7,262 nt of DNA, taken from NCBI GenBank assembly GCA_019114115.1, contig DXGD01000499.1, forward strand, positions 1 through 7,262, read 5' to 3'. This document shows positions 1-5,669 of this stretch, piece by piece. The translations under genes and the position numbers were made by a program. Numbering within the stretch: position 1 is the stretch's first letter; each line of letters starts with the position of its first letter. The stretch is from Candidatus Nesterenkonia stercoripullorum. GTDB taxonomy: Bacteria; Actinomycetota; Actinomycetes; Actinomycetales; Micrococcaceae. The notes beneath the pieces are model-generated. The model saw nothing but the letters and a program-made list of their open reading frames with translations, was not told the DNA's origin and made no database searches.

Positions 1-270
1 GTCACCGCGCGCGGCATCTTCCGCACGGTGCACGTACCGTGGCATGACGTGGCCGTGGTGCGGGTGGACACCCGACACATGCACCGCGGTCAGGTGCTCG
101 TCGTCAGACATGACGGGACGCGGGTCGGGTCGCCGGTGACCGCAGCACGGTACGCCATGCGCCGGGGCGAGTCGACGTTCGATCACGGCCCGCAGCTGCT
201 GGACGTCGCGATCCCCGTGCGAGCGGCGATCGACGCCCACCAGCGCTACCTACGCGGGGAGTTCTCGTAG
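1..270 (+). CDS. 3' end of a probable PH-like domain protein (partial)
   Basis: The frame is open from the first base and ends at TAG 268-270, so this is the last 89 codons of a longer gene. The visible part reads as beta-rich segments (about residues 6-22 and 30-43 of the fragment, including VPWHDVAVVRVD and QVLVVRHDGTRVG) and ends in an amphipathic helix (about 65-85). This order, with a VPW motif leading into a strand, a hairpin and a final helix, resembles the C-terminal half of the small bacterial PH-like domains of actinobacterial membrane proteins. There, a preceding pair of membrane helices would lie upstream, outside this window. The codon bias is strongly GC-rich and the frame is convincing as coding. 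The family name is an inference from pattern only. No membrane segment is visible in the retained part, and no clear terminator follows. Confidence 0.6.
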   Translation, partial: VTARGIFRTVHVPWHDVAVVRVDTRHMHRGQVLVVRHDGTRVGSPVTAARYAMRRGESTFDHGPQLLDVAIPVRAAIDAHQRYLRGEFS

Positions 271-541
271 GCCGCGGTCGCGCGAGGAGCTCGGCTCGGG
301 GCGAGTGGGCACCCGGGCAATCCCCGGCCCGCCCGTACGTCCCCTGGCTGTTGGTGCGGGGCCGTTCCCCTGCTCCTGAGAAAACCACTCTGAGCCTGCG
401 TCGCTGACGGGTTGCGTGGTGCGGGGAGACCGCGAATTGGAGAGGGGGCGCAGTGTGAGCACTGTTGCGCTACCTCCACCGTGAGCAAATGCGTAAAGAG
501 CGCAGCCATCCATTCCACCTCACTAGCCGTCTTGTTACCAC
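271..541. other. Non-coding gap with an imperfect hairpin
   Basis: I find no convincing gene here. The minus-strand frames that cross it have no ribosome site and encode Arg/Pro/Ser-rich shadow protein. The main structure is an imperfect hairpin at about 444-476. CAGTG (451-455) pairs with CACTG (460-464) around a TGAG loop, extended by GCG 448-450 with CGC 468-470 across a TTG bulge, and then by a G-rich run against CCTC. No T-tract follows, so a classic intrinsic terminator is not supported. Confidence 0.4.
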
Positions 542-646
542 CGGGAGCTGCGCGAACTGACCCGTGACGAGCTGGGTTACGTTCTTCAGCACAACGGCTA
601 CTAACTCGACATCGACGTGATCCGAGGCATCGAAGAGCGCAAGACA
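542..646 (+). pseudogene. Possible remnant of an XRE-type helix-turn-helix gene
   Basis: In frame 2 the translation runs RELRELTRDELGYVLQ and continues, after an in-frame TAA at 602-604, with LDIDVIRGIEERKT. This has the look of a Cro/C1-type helix-turn-helix: a first helix, then LTRDELGYVL as the helix entering the turn, then a DVIRGIEER helix that normally closes with an E-x-G/K motif. The frame is also closed upstream by TAG at 524-526, and there is no start codon or ribosome site in front of it. If the reading is right, only about 35 codons survive, broken by a nonsense codon. It is short enough that chance resemblance is possible. It sits just upstream of the ASCH gene and on the same strand, so it could be the residue of a former regulator in the same accessory block. 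Confidence 0.3.
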
Positions 647-686
647 GCAGCCACCGTATGCCTGGAGCCAAGAGAATATACGGCAC

Positions 687-692
687 TACAGT
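687..692 (+). promoter_or_regulatory. Putative -10 box of a leaderless transcript for the ASCH gene
   Basis: TACAGT fits the actinobacterial TAnnnT -10 pattern and ends 6 nt before the ATG at 699. That would place the transcription start at or next to the start codon. No Shine-Dalgarno sequence is seen. A second AT-rich box, TATACG, lies at 677-682 and is an alternative. No good -35 element is visible. Confidence 0.3.
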
Positions 693-698
693 GGCGTC

Positions 699-1154
699 AT
701 GACCCCCGAAACCTTTTGGTCACTTGCACGCCAGAGTCACCCCAACTTGCCAGAGGAACCACCAGCAGCGTGGTCCTTCGGTGCCACAGCAGATCAGGCA
801 AATGACTTGCTGGACTTAGTACTTCGTGGAGTTAAGACCAGCACAGCGTCCTCGCTCTGGGACTACGAAGCCAAAGACGATCCGCTGCCCACACTTGGGG
901 AACTTGCGATCCTCTTAGACGGCGATGGTAGACCGAACGCCCTCATCCAGGTGCAGAACGTTTACGTATGCCCGTTCAATGAAGTGGACGAATCTCATGC
1001 CTACGCTGAAGGCGAGGGTGATCGGACATTGCAGTACTGGCGGGAAGCGCACGAGCAGTTTTGGCGCAACTATTCTGACAATCCACGGGGATTCGAGCCG
1101 GACATGCCAGTTGTCTGTGAACGCTTTACTGTGCTCTTCACCGTGGAGGGCTAA
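699..1154 (+). CDS. ASCH domain protein, YhfF-like (COG4405 type)
   Basis: This is a complete 151-residue frame with ATG start and TAA stop. It has the hallmarks of the longer ASCH proteins of the YhfF type. There is an N-terminal helix containing FWSLARQ. The ASCH signature RGVKTSTASSLWDYE (residues 43-57) carries the G-x-K motif at 44-46 and Glu57. A strand with LDGDGRP (about 75-81) follows, then a VCPFNEVDESHAYAEGEGD stretch (about 89-107), the YWREAH helix, and the closing strand VCERFTVLF. ASCH domains have a PUA-like beta-barrel. Characterised relatives act on RNA or modified nucleosides (E. coli YqfB is an N4-acetylcytidine amidohydrolase, and a Zymomonas member is a ribonuclease), but no activity can be assigned here. 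The protein is probably cytosolic, with no signal or membrane segment. Codon use looks less GC-rich than in genes after 4223, which fits acquisition. The ATG is chosen because the homologous N-terminus begins there. Confidence 0.88.
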   Translation: MTPETFWSLARQSHPNLPEEPPAAWSFGATADQANDLLDLVLRGVKTSTASSLWDYEAKDDPLPTLGELAILLDGDGRPNALIQVQNVYVCPFNEVDESHAYAEGEGDRTLQYWREAHEQFWRNYSDNPRGFEPDMPVVCERFTVLFTVEG

Positions 1155-1311
1155 GAACCCATTGGTGACCCTGCGTCAACGGAGCGACGACAGATTATGA
1201 CTACTGTCATCACCTTCCGTCTTTGAATGTGGGTCCTTGAGCTGGCCGTCGGTCATGCCTGCCCGATCAATACGCGTGGCGCACAACTTCACCCAACCAG
1301 ACATAGCCCCA

Positions 1312-1854
1312 CTAAGAATCCGGGCTCCGACTGGTTCTTGGTACTGCGTCACGTGGGTCGTCCCATTCTGGTCTTCTCTGCTCCGGCTGGGATGGCAATA
1401 CATGGAAGACCACGAGAACGAACCACCCCGCCAGCGGAACGAACCATAGGAAAACCATCGGCCCGGGAAGACCCGCGTCATGCAAGCGCCTCCACGTCAA
1501 GGACAGTGCTGGCACGACAGCGACGACAAATACCAGCATCTGCAGTACAAGGGAAGCACCGAGAATCACGCCACTGGGACCAGGAAAGAGGAGAACACCC
1601 CCTGGACCTTCAGAGTTGACTACAACAACGTCGTCCCTAAAGAAGACGATGATTAGCACTGCTGCCATCACAGCTATGGCCAGGTGGGTGCCGAAAATCG
1701 AGGCGATAGCCCACCACGATTCGGATCGTGAGGCGTAACCTTTGAACCGGGCGTATTTCTTGAAAAACCTAACTATGGCCTGACCCCATGTTGCTCCGTA
1801 GAGAGGTTGACCAGAAGTTTCACCAGCTGCACCCTCATCGACATGTTCCGTCAT
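1312..1854 (-). CDS. DUF805 family membrane protein
   Basis: The protein is 180 residues from the ATG at 1854, with the stop at 1312-1314. It carries the DUF805 features in order: a YGATWGQAIVRFFKKYARFKG entry segment (about 19-39), the R-x-SR-x-E-x-WW motif as ASRSESWW (41-48), a first membrane helix (about 48-71), a variable loop, a second helix (about 97-119), RRLHDAG (122-128), a third helix (about 132-153), and a polar tail after LPSQPE. Relatives are small inner-membrane proteins (YhaH type) of unknown role. An upstream in-frame TTG at 1881 would add 9 residues. I prefer 1854 because GGGGGAAG lies just before it and the conserved domain starts well after. Transcription converges with the ASCH gene, with 157 nt between the stops. 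Confidence 0.88.
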   Translation of the reverse strand: MTEHVDEGAAGETSGQPLYGATWGQAIVRFFKKYARFKGYASRSESWWAIASIFGTHLAIAVMAAVLIIVFFRDDVVVVNSEGPGGVLLFPGPSGVILGASLVLQMLVFVVAVVPALSLTWRRLHDAGLPGPMVFLWFVPLAGWFVLVVFHVLPSQPEQRRPEWDDPRDAVPRTSRSPDS

Positions 1855-1856
1855 CG

Positions 1857-1864
1857 CTTCCCCC
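1857..1864 (-). promoter_or_regulatory. Ribosome binding site deciding the DUF805 start
   Basis: On the minus strand GGGGGAAG ends 2 nt before the ATG at 1854. Its purine core GGGGGA is a usable distance (4 nt) from that ATG. No such sequence precedes the alternative TTG at 1881. Confidence 0.5.
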
Positions 1865-2022
1865 GGCGTCATTATTGACAACGTATCTGCAGATCAGCCT
1901 ACGGGTGGGGCCAGTATGCGGCCAGAGAAGCGTTATAGGCCTTATACGACCATGAAATGCATCCGATCCGCACACAAATTTGGATTTATGTATGTAACGG
2001 CCGATTCTGCCCACACCTCGGT

Positions 2023-2044
2023 CCCTTACGCGCTGACATAAGGG
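2023..2044. repeat. Inverted repeat CCCTTA / TAAGGG
   Basis: CCCTTA (2023-2028) and TAAGGG (2039-2044) are perfect 6-bp arms around a 10-nt spacer. No T-tract follows on either strand, so it is not a standard terminator. It could be a protein-binding site or chance. Confidence 0.25.
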
Positions 2045-2374
2045 CTCAAAACCTACGGGCCTGTCCGTTGCTGACGTTTCGCGGTAATAGCTGGTGGGCG
2101 CGGTGCTAATGACACTTCCGCGGTCTCATAGGCAGAACTCATTGCACCATCTGTGGTGAATGGGCAGGTCTGCAGTAACGCTTCAGGAAATCGGGACGCG
2201 ACGAAAGAGCTCTCAGACGACGGACACATTGAGCTATGCGCGAGTCAGAGCCGGAGAACAGGTGCAGGAGCGCGGGATCGAACAGCTCGGAGCATGATGT
2301 CCGGCCTGAATACCGCCAGTCGCCGGCCTGTGGCCTGCTATGGACGCGTGAGACAGACCCGAGAGCGCCAAGAA

Positions 2375-2599
2375 TTACTCCATTTGGGGAGGCTGTTCCT
2401 CCTGTTTCGCCCGTGATGTTGCTCGAGCGCATAGCAGGTTGGTGATGGTCAGGATGATGCCTGCGACCACGCCTATGCCCGAGAGAACCACTTTCCACCA
2501 GGCGGGGTCTTCGGCCTGCAAGTGCCCGGATAATAGGACCCCTATGCAGAGAGTAGCGAACGCGCTGAACCCCGCTCGTGTACTGTCCCTGATCTCCAC
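2375..2599 (-). CDS. Small two-helix membrane protein, unknown
   Basis: A GTG-started frame of 74 residues. It reads as a short polar N-terminus, a hydrophobic helix (about 9-27, AGFSAFATLCIGVLLSGHL), a short acidic loop with DPAWWK, a second helix (about 35-57, ending TNLLC), and a charged tail ARATSRAKQEEQPPQME. An in-frame stop lies about ten codons upstream with no other start in between, which fixes the GTG at 2599. AGTAGGG just before it could serve as a close-spaced ribosome site. I recognise no family. The hydropathy pattern, with positive charge after the second helix, favours a real protein with both ends in the cytoplasm. The larger membrane protein at 2701-3171 lies 101 bp upstream on the same strand, so the two could be co-transcribed. 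Confidence 0.55.
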   Translation of the reverse strand: MEIRDSTRAGFSAFATLCIGVLLSGHLQAEDPAWWKVVLSGIGVVAGIILTITNLLCARATSRAKQEEQPPQME

Positions 2600-2700
2600 A
2601 GCCCTACTCTGGATCCTCTTCGCTCGTTATGGCAGCCTGTCGAGCTTTCCGCGCGTGATAGACCGCACCACGCAGTACCAAGCCACTCAGCGACCTCGTT

Positions 2701-3171
2701 CTATCCGCGCTCCGCCTTGTCTTTGATGGGCGCTTTGCCCAGGGCCATGCGGACAGGGGCGACGACGATGACCGCGAAGGTGAGGTAGCTGGTGATCAGT
2801 GCGGGAAGACCTTGAGCTGAGTGTTCTGCGTATAGGGCCGGGGCGATGAGCTGCGCTGAAAGCATGACCCCGAGGACAAATGCGAACCCCGTCCCGAGGG
2901 GATAGCCTTCCGTGCGTCGCTGGGGGAAGCCATAGGCTCGGTTGAGGTACTGGAATGAAACGACCAGCCCAGTGAGTGAGACCAGCATTCCGAGCCAGTT
3001 GGCGTCGAAGTCATCGTGACCGACGAAGAACATCGACGCTGCGAAGAACACCACGAGTAGAACTGCGGCGAAGAGATCGTGGGGTCGTCCTAGGGCAGGT
3101 TTTGCGGTCGGCTCGTGTACGGCCTCCGACAGCGATCTCTTCCCTGGCTTGGACTCAGCGGGGACGCCCAT
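2701..3171 (-). CDS. Four-helix membrane protein, unknown
   Basis: An ATG-started frame of 156 residues ending in TAG at 2701-2703. After a polar N-terminus of about 30 residues there are four hydrophobic segments, at about 33-51, 58-76, 93-113 and 122-143, and then a short Lys/Arg/Glu tail (KAPIKDKAERG). Between helices 2 and 3 lies the polar stretch NRAYGFPQRRTEGYPLG, which is basic and so probably cytoplasmic. AGGAG at 3181-3185 precedes the ATG by 9 nt and supports this start. I do not recognise a named family. The topology resembles small DUF-type integral membrane proteins of actinobacteria. It is followed on the same strand by the 74-residue two-helix protein. Confidence 0.72.
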   Translation of the reverse strand: MGVPAESKPGKRSLSEAVHEPTAKPALGRPHDLFAAVLLVVFFAASMFFVGHDDFDANWLGMLVSLTGLVVSFQYLNRAYGFPQRRTEGYPLGTGFAFVLGVMLSAQLIAPALYAEHSAQGLPALITSYLTFAVIVVAPVRMALGKAPIKDKAERG

Positions 3172-3180
3172 TGCTGATCA

Positions 3181-3185
3181 CTCCT
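3181..3185 (-). promoter_or_regulatory. Ribosome binding site of the four-helix membrane protein
   Basis: AGGAG on the minus strand, 9 nt before the ATG at 3171. It is a good match to the Shine-Dalgarno core and settles the start. Confidence 0.6.
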
Positions 3186-3233
3186 GACCCGGTAATACTT
3201 GATTCTCGCTCTTCGGACGAGTCCCCACGGTAC

Positions 3234-3268
3234 CTAGTGAGTCACCGGTGTGCAGGATATTTCACTAG
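3234..3268. repeat. Inverted repeat CTAGTGA / TCACTAG
   Basis: Perfect 7-bp arms separated by 21 nt, about 65 bp upstream of the four-helix membrane gene. It could be an operator or a weak cruciform, or chance. No T-tract is present. Confidence 0.25.
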
Positions 3269-3375
3269 TGGTTTCGTGGTCGGTGCAAGGCCCCAACACG
3301 GCCCGGCTCGCGGTCAGTGGTGCGGCCCTTAGAGACGTTTCCGCCGAGACGATGAATGTTCGAATGTACAAGTGA

Positions 3376-3550
3376 TCAATGAGCAGCACATGTCAGCGCT
3401 ACCAGGAAGGTACTGAGAATGGCCTCGCGGACCACATCCATCCGCGACGGAGCAACCAGACTCTCGCCCCATTGCACCCCCGTCGTGACCTCGGGGAACT
3501 CGACGGGTTGCCGACTATCGGCTGACTCGATGACATTCCGCCATCTTCGA
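3376..3550 (-). pseudogene. Possible decayed coding tail, unrecognised
   Basis: Reading the minus strand toward the TGA at 3376-3378 gives over 50 codons with no stop and a natural composition, including NVIESADSRQPVEFPEV, VQWGESLVAP and SRMDVVREAILSTFLVAL. Third positions are about two-thirds G/C by my count. No start codon with a ribosome site is present, and the frame runs back into the toxin-antitoxin promoter, so any such gene would have lost its front part. The ESADSRQPV stretch faintly recalls the C-terminal end of Gfo/Idh/MocA-type oxidoreductases, but this is too weak to name. Chance remains quite possible. Confidence 0.2.
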
Positions 3551-3558
3551 TCTAGACT
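3530..3558 (+). promoter_or_regulatory. Promoter of the toxin-antitoxin operon
   Basis: ATGACA (3530-3535, five of six matches to TTGACA) and TAGACT (3553-3558, four of six to TATAAT) are separated by 17 nt, the optimal spacing. TATTAT at 3558-3563 is a possible alternative -10. The operon starts about 20 nt downstream. Confidence 0.5.
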
Positions 3559-3568
3559 ATTATCTAGA
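3551..3568. promoter_or_regulatory. Paired TCTAGA palindromes, likely autoregulatory operator
   Basis: Two copies of the 6-bp palindrome TCTAGA lie at 3551-3556 and 3563-3568, 12 bp apart from start to start, each preceded by A (ATCTAGA twice). They flank the -10 region and the second one runs into the ribosome site. Phd/YefM-type antitoxins, alone or with the toxin, are known to repress their own operons by binding short palindromes at the promoter. The link to this pair is inferred from position. Confidence 0.5.
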
Positions 3569-3573
3569 GGAGG
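3568..3573 (+). promoter_or_regulatory. Consensus ribosome binding site of the antitoxin
   Basis: A perfect AGGAGG with 5 nt to the ATG at 3579. It is the strongest ribosome site in the window, in keeping with the need to make more antitoxin than toxin. Its first base belongs to the second TCTAGA palindrome, so operator binding would also cover it. Confidence 0.8.
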
Positions 3574-3578
3574 TCTCG

Positions 3579-3842
3579 ATGCCCAAGACGATCAGCATCG
3601 GGGAGCTGCGGCAGAACCCGACGCGCATGCTCCGCGAGGTCAAGGCGGGTGCTACCTACACTGTCACCGATCACGGTGAGCCGGTGGCCGAGATCGCAGC
3701 TCGGAAGCACCCTCGATGGGTTCCGGGTGATGAGATCGACTCTGTGCTCCGCGAGCTCGGGGCCGACGATGCGTGGGCCCGGGAGATCGCGATCGAACGC
3801 GCGGCTGTCGATGTGACCGACCCCTGGGAACGTGTCGAGTGA
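3579..3842 (+). CDS. Type II toxin-antitoxin antitoxin, Phd/YefM family
   Basis: An 87-residue protein with ATG start. The N-terminal half is the Phd/YefM DNA-binding fold. ISIGELRQNPTRMLREVKAG (residues 5-24) corresponds to the strand plus two helices that carry the conserved L-R-x-N and L-x-x-V-x-x-G pattern. The YTVTDHGEPVAEIAAR hairpin (27-42) matches the family's V-T-x-x-G-x-P-V-A stretch. The C-terminal half (about 48-87, with VPGDEIDSVLREL and a DPWE ending) is acidic and would wrap around and block the toxin. It is the first gene of the operon, behind a good promoter with a likely operator. Its TGA overlaps the toxin's GTG. The length is normal for the family and nothing looks broken. 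Confidence 0.93.
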   Translation: MPKTISIGELRQNPTRMLREVKAGATYTVTDHGEPVAEIAARKHPRWVPGDEIDSVLRELGADDAWAREIAIERAAVDVTDPWERVE

Positions 3843-4222
3843 AGGCCATCCTCGACACGAATCTGCTCGTCGCCGAAGCACTCCCGCACCATGACTACGA
3901 GATGGCCGTCTCTTCGCTGTCCTGGGCTGAACTCGCCTACGGAGTCCGTAAGGTCACCGACCCCATCGAACGAGCACACCGGGAGTCACGCATCGCTCGC
4001 CTCCGGGCTGTCCTCGGCCCCGGCGTCCCCTTCGACGACGCGGCAGCGGAGGCCTATGAGACAGTCTGTGGGCTCGTCCTAGCAGGTGGTCGAGAGGTCC
4101 GCGGCAGGGCGATCGATCTGATGATCGCGGCGACTGCCGCCGCGCACGGTGCGGTCGTGATCACCCGCAACACTGATGATTTCGTCGGACTGGATGGTTT
4201 TATTACCGTCATCACCGCCTGA
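3839..4222 (+). CDS. vapC: Type II toxin-antitoxin toxin, PIN-domain ribonuclease (VapC type)
   Basis: 127 residues from a GTG that overlaps the antitoxin stop in a 4-nt GTGA, so translation is coupled. The frame is open further upstream, but GTG is chosen because PIN proteins begin just before the first strand, here VKAILDTNLLV. The acidic metal-binding residues of the PIN fold are all visible: Asp6 in LDTN, Glu31 in SWAELAYG, Asp93 in RAIDLMIAATA, and Asp113/Asp114 in TRNTDDF with Asn111 nearby. VapC toxins are Mg2+-dependent endoribonucleases that cut tRNA or rRNA and stop growth when freed from the antitoxin. The target of this one cannot be read from sequence. It is apparently intact and full length. 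The partner is of Phd/YefM type rather than a classical AbrB-type VapB, a pairing that also occurs elsewhere in actinobacteria. Confidence 0.93.
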   Translation: MKAILDTNLLVAEALPHHDYEMAVSSLSWAELAYGVRKVTDPIERAHRESRIARLRAVLGPGVPFDDAAAEAYETVCGLVLAGGREVRGRAIDLMIAATAAAHGAVVITRNTDDFVGLDGFITVITA

Positions 4223-4233
4223 TGTCACGATGT

Positions 4234-4248
4234 CCAGCAGGCCGCTGG
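4234..4248. repeat. Small hairpin between convergent genes
   Basis: CCAGC (4234-4238) and GCTGG (4244-4248) form a 5-bp stem with an AGGCC loop in the 51-nt gap between the toxin gene and the convergent 462-residue gene. A terminator is expected here, but there is no T-tract on either strand, so the assignment is weak. Confidence 0.25.
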
Positions 4249-4273
4249 CTGAAGGCGCGTAGGCGACGTCGTA

Positions 4274-5662
4274 TCAGTCGTCCGTAGCCGTGGCGTCCCA
4301 GGCCTCGCGGACGTGATTCTCGCTCACCAGGTGGTCAGGGTCGGTCACCACCTCGTCTGCCGTACCGGTAGTCGTTGACGTGATGGTCACCTCCTTCTGC
4401 TCCGTCGATAGCATGCCTTCGGGATTCGTCCTGAGCGTGATCGCAGCGTCGCCCGGCCAAGTGAGGGATCGTGCGACGTCGATGGCAGCCTCGAGGTCCT
4501 CATCCTCGGTGAGCTCCTGATCTTGCGGCATCTCGACCCAGACACGCGCGTCGACGCCCGGGCCTCGATCCTCCCGGGCCCAGCCTACGGTGTATCCCTG
4601 TGCCGCGAACTGCGTGATGGTCGGTGCGAGGTCCTGAAGGTCGGAGTTCTTCCCCTCGAAGAGCGCGCCGTCGTCGACACTGACGGTGGCGTCTTCGCGG
4701 AGTTCTGTCGAGGACAGCTCGTCGGCGAGGTCGGACAGGCGGGATGGGTCGACGTCGGCATCGTCTGGTGCCGTGATGTCGATGGAGGCGAGGTTCGTGG
4801 AGATCCGCTGGACCTGCCAGTGCTCACTGTCGATGCCTTCGGCGATGTCCAGGGTGTCCTGGGGTGAGGTGTCATCGACGATGGACAGGATGCGCCCGTC
4901 ACTGCCTTCCGCCTGCGCCCACGGGCCTTCGCTGGCGACCATCCCGGATGCGGACTGGGCGTCCTCAGCTAACGGTCCGAGCTCGTAAAACGGGAGCTCC
5001 GTCGTCACCTTCATCGATGATCCGAGCACCTCGACCTGCTCGATGTCCGGGGCCCACTCGTTCAGCGTCTCCAGGGCCTGCCCTGTGTTCGGCTGCAGCG
5101 GGTCGATAGACAAGGTGTTGAAGCCCTCCTCCGGATGAGCCGTCAGGTTCTGGATGCTCACGTCCTCGTCTTGGATGAGCGGCAGCCAATCGGGGGCGCT
5201 GAGCAGGGCCGGCGTCGTGCCCTCGATGAACGTGAGGGAGTGGCCGTCGTATTCGGCGCGCCCATCTTCCAGAGAGTTCAATGCCGTGAGGATGACGGCC
5301 GCGTCAGAAGTGTTGACGTGGTAGACGGAGCTCAGCCGGACGTCCGCGGTCCCCAAGGACACCCTCGCGGAGTCGGCAAGCTCCTCCATGATGATCGCCT
5401 GGGCAGTGCGGAGAACATCGTTGATCTCAGCCTTGTCCGCCGAAGAGGCGATCTCGACGTGGAGGACCTGTGCATCTGCGGGACGTTCCCCAGGCCTGAG
5501 GTCGAAGGATTCAACTGCGTCGATGTCCTCGAGGGCCGAGGAGACCCGAAATCCGGCGGAGCTGATCCACCACCAGGCCCCGACGATCAGTGTCAGGGCG
5601 AGGAGAATCGAGGAGACGATCAGCCAGCGCCGCCGCTTGCTCCTTCCCACTGGATCCCCCAT
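4274..5662 (-). CDS. Membrane-anchored extracytoplasmic protein with repeated units, unknown
   Basis: 462 residues, ATG at 5662, TGA at 4274-4276. A basic N-terminus (RSKRRR, 7-12) precedes one hydrophobic helix (about 13-34) with no Cys lipobox, so it should be an N-in single-pass anchor with about 425 residues outside. The outer part is acidic and built from similar strand-helix-strand units. The clearest are at about 66-103 (from VLHVEIASSADKAEIN to ARVSL), 291-329 (ASIDITAPDDADVDPS to ATVSV) and 372-410 (ARVWVEMPQDQELTED to AAITL). Less clear units lie around 181-220 and 257-296. The tail from about 425 is Thr/Asp-rich. I recognise no named family and see no catalytic motif. The ATG has no Shine-Dalgarno, but TAGTAT ends 7 nt upstream. 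A GTG at codon 5 (5650), preceded by GGGGGA, is an alternative start. The alkyltransferase-like gene is 76 bp upstream on the same strand. Confidence 0.82.
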   Translation of the reverse strand: MGDPVGRSKRRRWLIVSSILLALTLIVGAWWWISSAGFRVSSALEDIDAVESFDLRPGERPADAQVLHVEIASSADKAEINDVLRTAQAIIMEELADSARVSLGTADVRLSSVYHVNTSDAAVILTALNSLEDGRAEYDGHSLTFIEGTTPALLSAPDWLPLIQDEDVSIQNLTAHPEEGFNTLSIDPLQPNTGQALETLNEWAPDIEQVEVLGSSMKVTTELPFYELGPLAEDAQSASGMVASEGPWAQAEGSDGRILSIVDDTSPQDTLDIAEGIDSEHWQVQRISTNLASIDITAPDDADVDPSRLSDLADELSSTELREDATVSVDDGALFEGKNSDLQDLAPTITQFAAQGYTVGWAREDRGPGVDARVWVEMPQDQELTEDEDLEAAIDVARSLTWPGDAAITLRTNPEGMLSTEQKEVTITSTTTGTADEVVTDPDHLVSENHVREAWDATATDD

Positions 5663-5666
5663 GGGG
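5655..5666. repeat. 12-bp palindrome over a start codon
   Basis: CCCCCATGGGGG is a perfect palindrome centred on the ATG of the 462-residue protein. In RNA it has too little loop to fold as a simple hairpin at full length. It may be a by-product of a G-rich ribosome site (GGGGGA) serving the alternative GTG at 5650. Confidence 0.4.
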
Positions 5667-5669
5667 GTG

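Larger units (their letters stand above)
1855..2374. other. Long gap without a credible gene
   Basis: About 500 bases lie between the DUF805 start and the stop of the next minus-strand gene. The two longer frames here (plus strand about 2153-2416, minus strand about 2139-2498) are rich in Arg, Ser and His, have no ribosome site and match no family I know. The part at 1930-2000 is AT-rich for this genome, with TATAAC and TATAAG boxes on the minus strand that could belong to a promoter for the DUF805 gene. A 6-bp inverted repeat lies at 2023-2044. The stretch reads like decayed or intergenic accessory DNA. Confidence 0.4.
3172..3529. other. Gap between divergent genes, with possible decayed coding
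   Basis: No intact gene is seen. Three things stand out. Inverted repeat arms CTAGTGA (3234-3240) and TCACTAG (3262-3268) have a 21-nt spacer. A direct repeat GAATGTTC/GAATGTAC lies at 3354-3369. On the minus strand, a frame with protein-like composition ends at a TGA at 3376-3378. The promoter of the four-helix membrane gene must lie at the left of this gap and that of the toxin-antitoxin operon at its right edge. Confidence 0.4.

Noticed and set aside
1197..1210. ATGAC/GTCAT hairpin between the convergent ASCH and DUF805 genes as a terminator
   Set aside because: The stem is only 5 bp and AT-containing, with no T-tract on either strand.
1227..1619. A 130-codon plus-strand frame
   Set aside because: It is antisense to the DUF805 gene, with Arg/Pro/Ser/Thr-rich shadow composition and no ribosome site.
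2268..2283. A tRNA T-loop-like GTTCGATCCCGC on the minus strand
   Set aside because: The bases either side do not form the 5-bp T stem, and no acceptor, D or anticodon arm can be placed at the right distances.
2139..2498. A 119-codon minus-strand frame next to the two-helix gene
   Set aside because: Its first part overlaps the better-supported 74-residue gene in another frame, and the rest matches no family. The composition is typical of a chance frame.
3354..3369. Direct repeat GAATGTTC/GAATGTAC as an iteron or short repeat array
   Set aside because: Only two copies with a mismatch and no further units nearby. It is too little to call anything.
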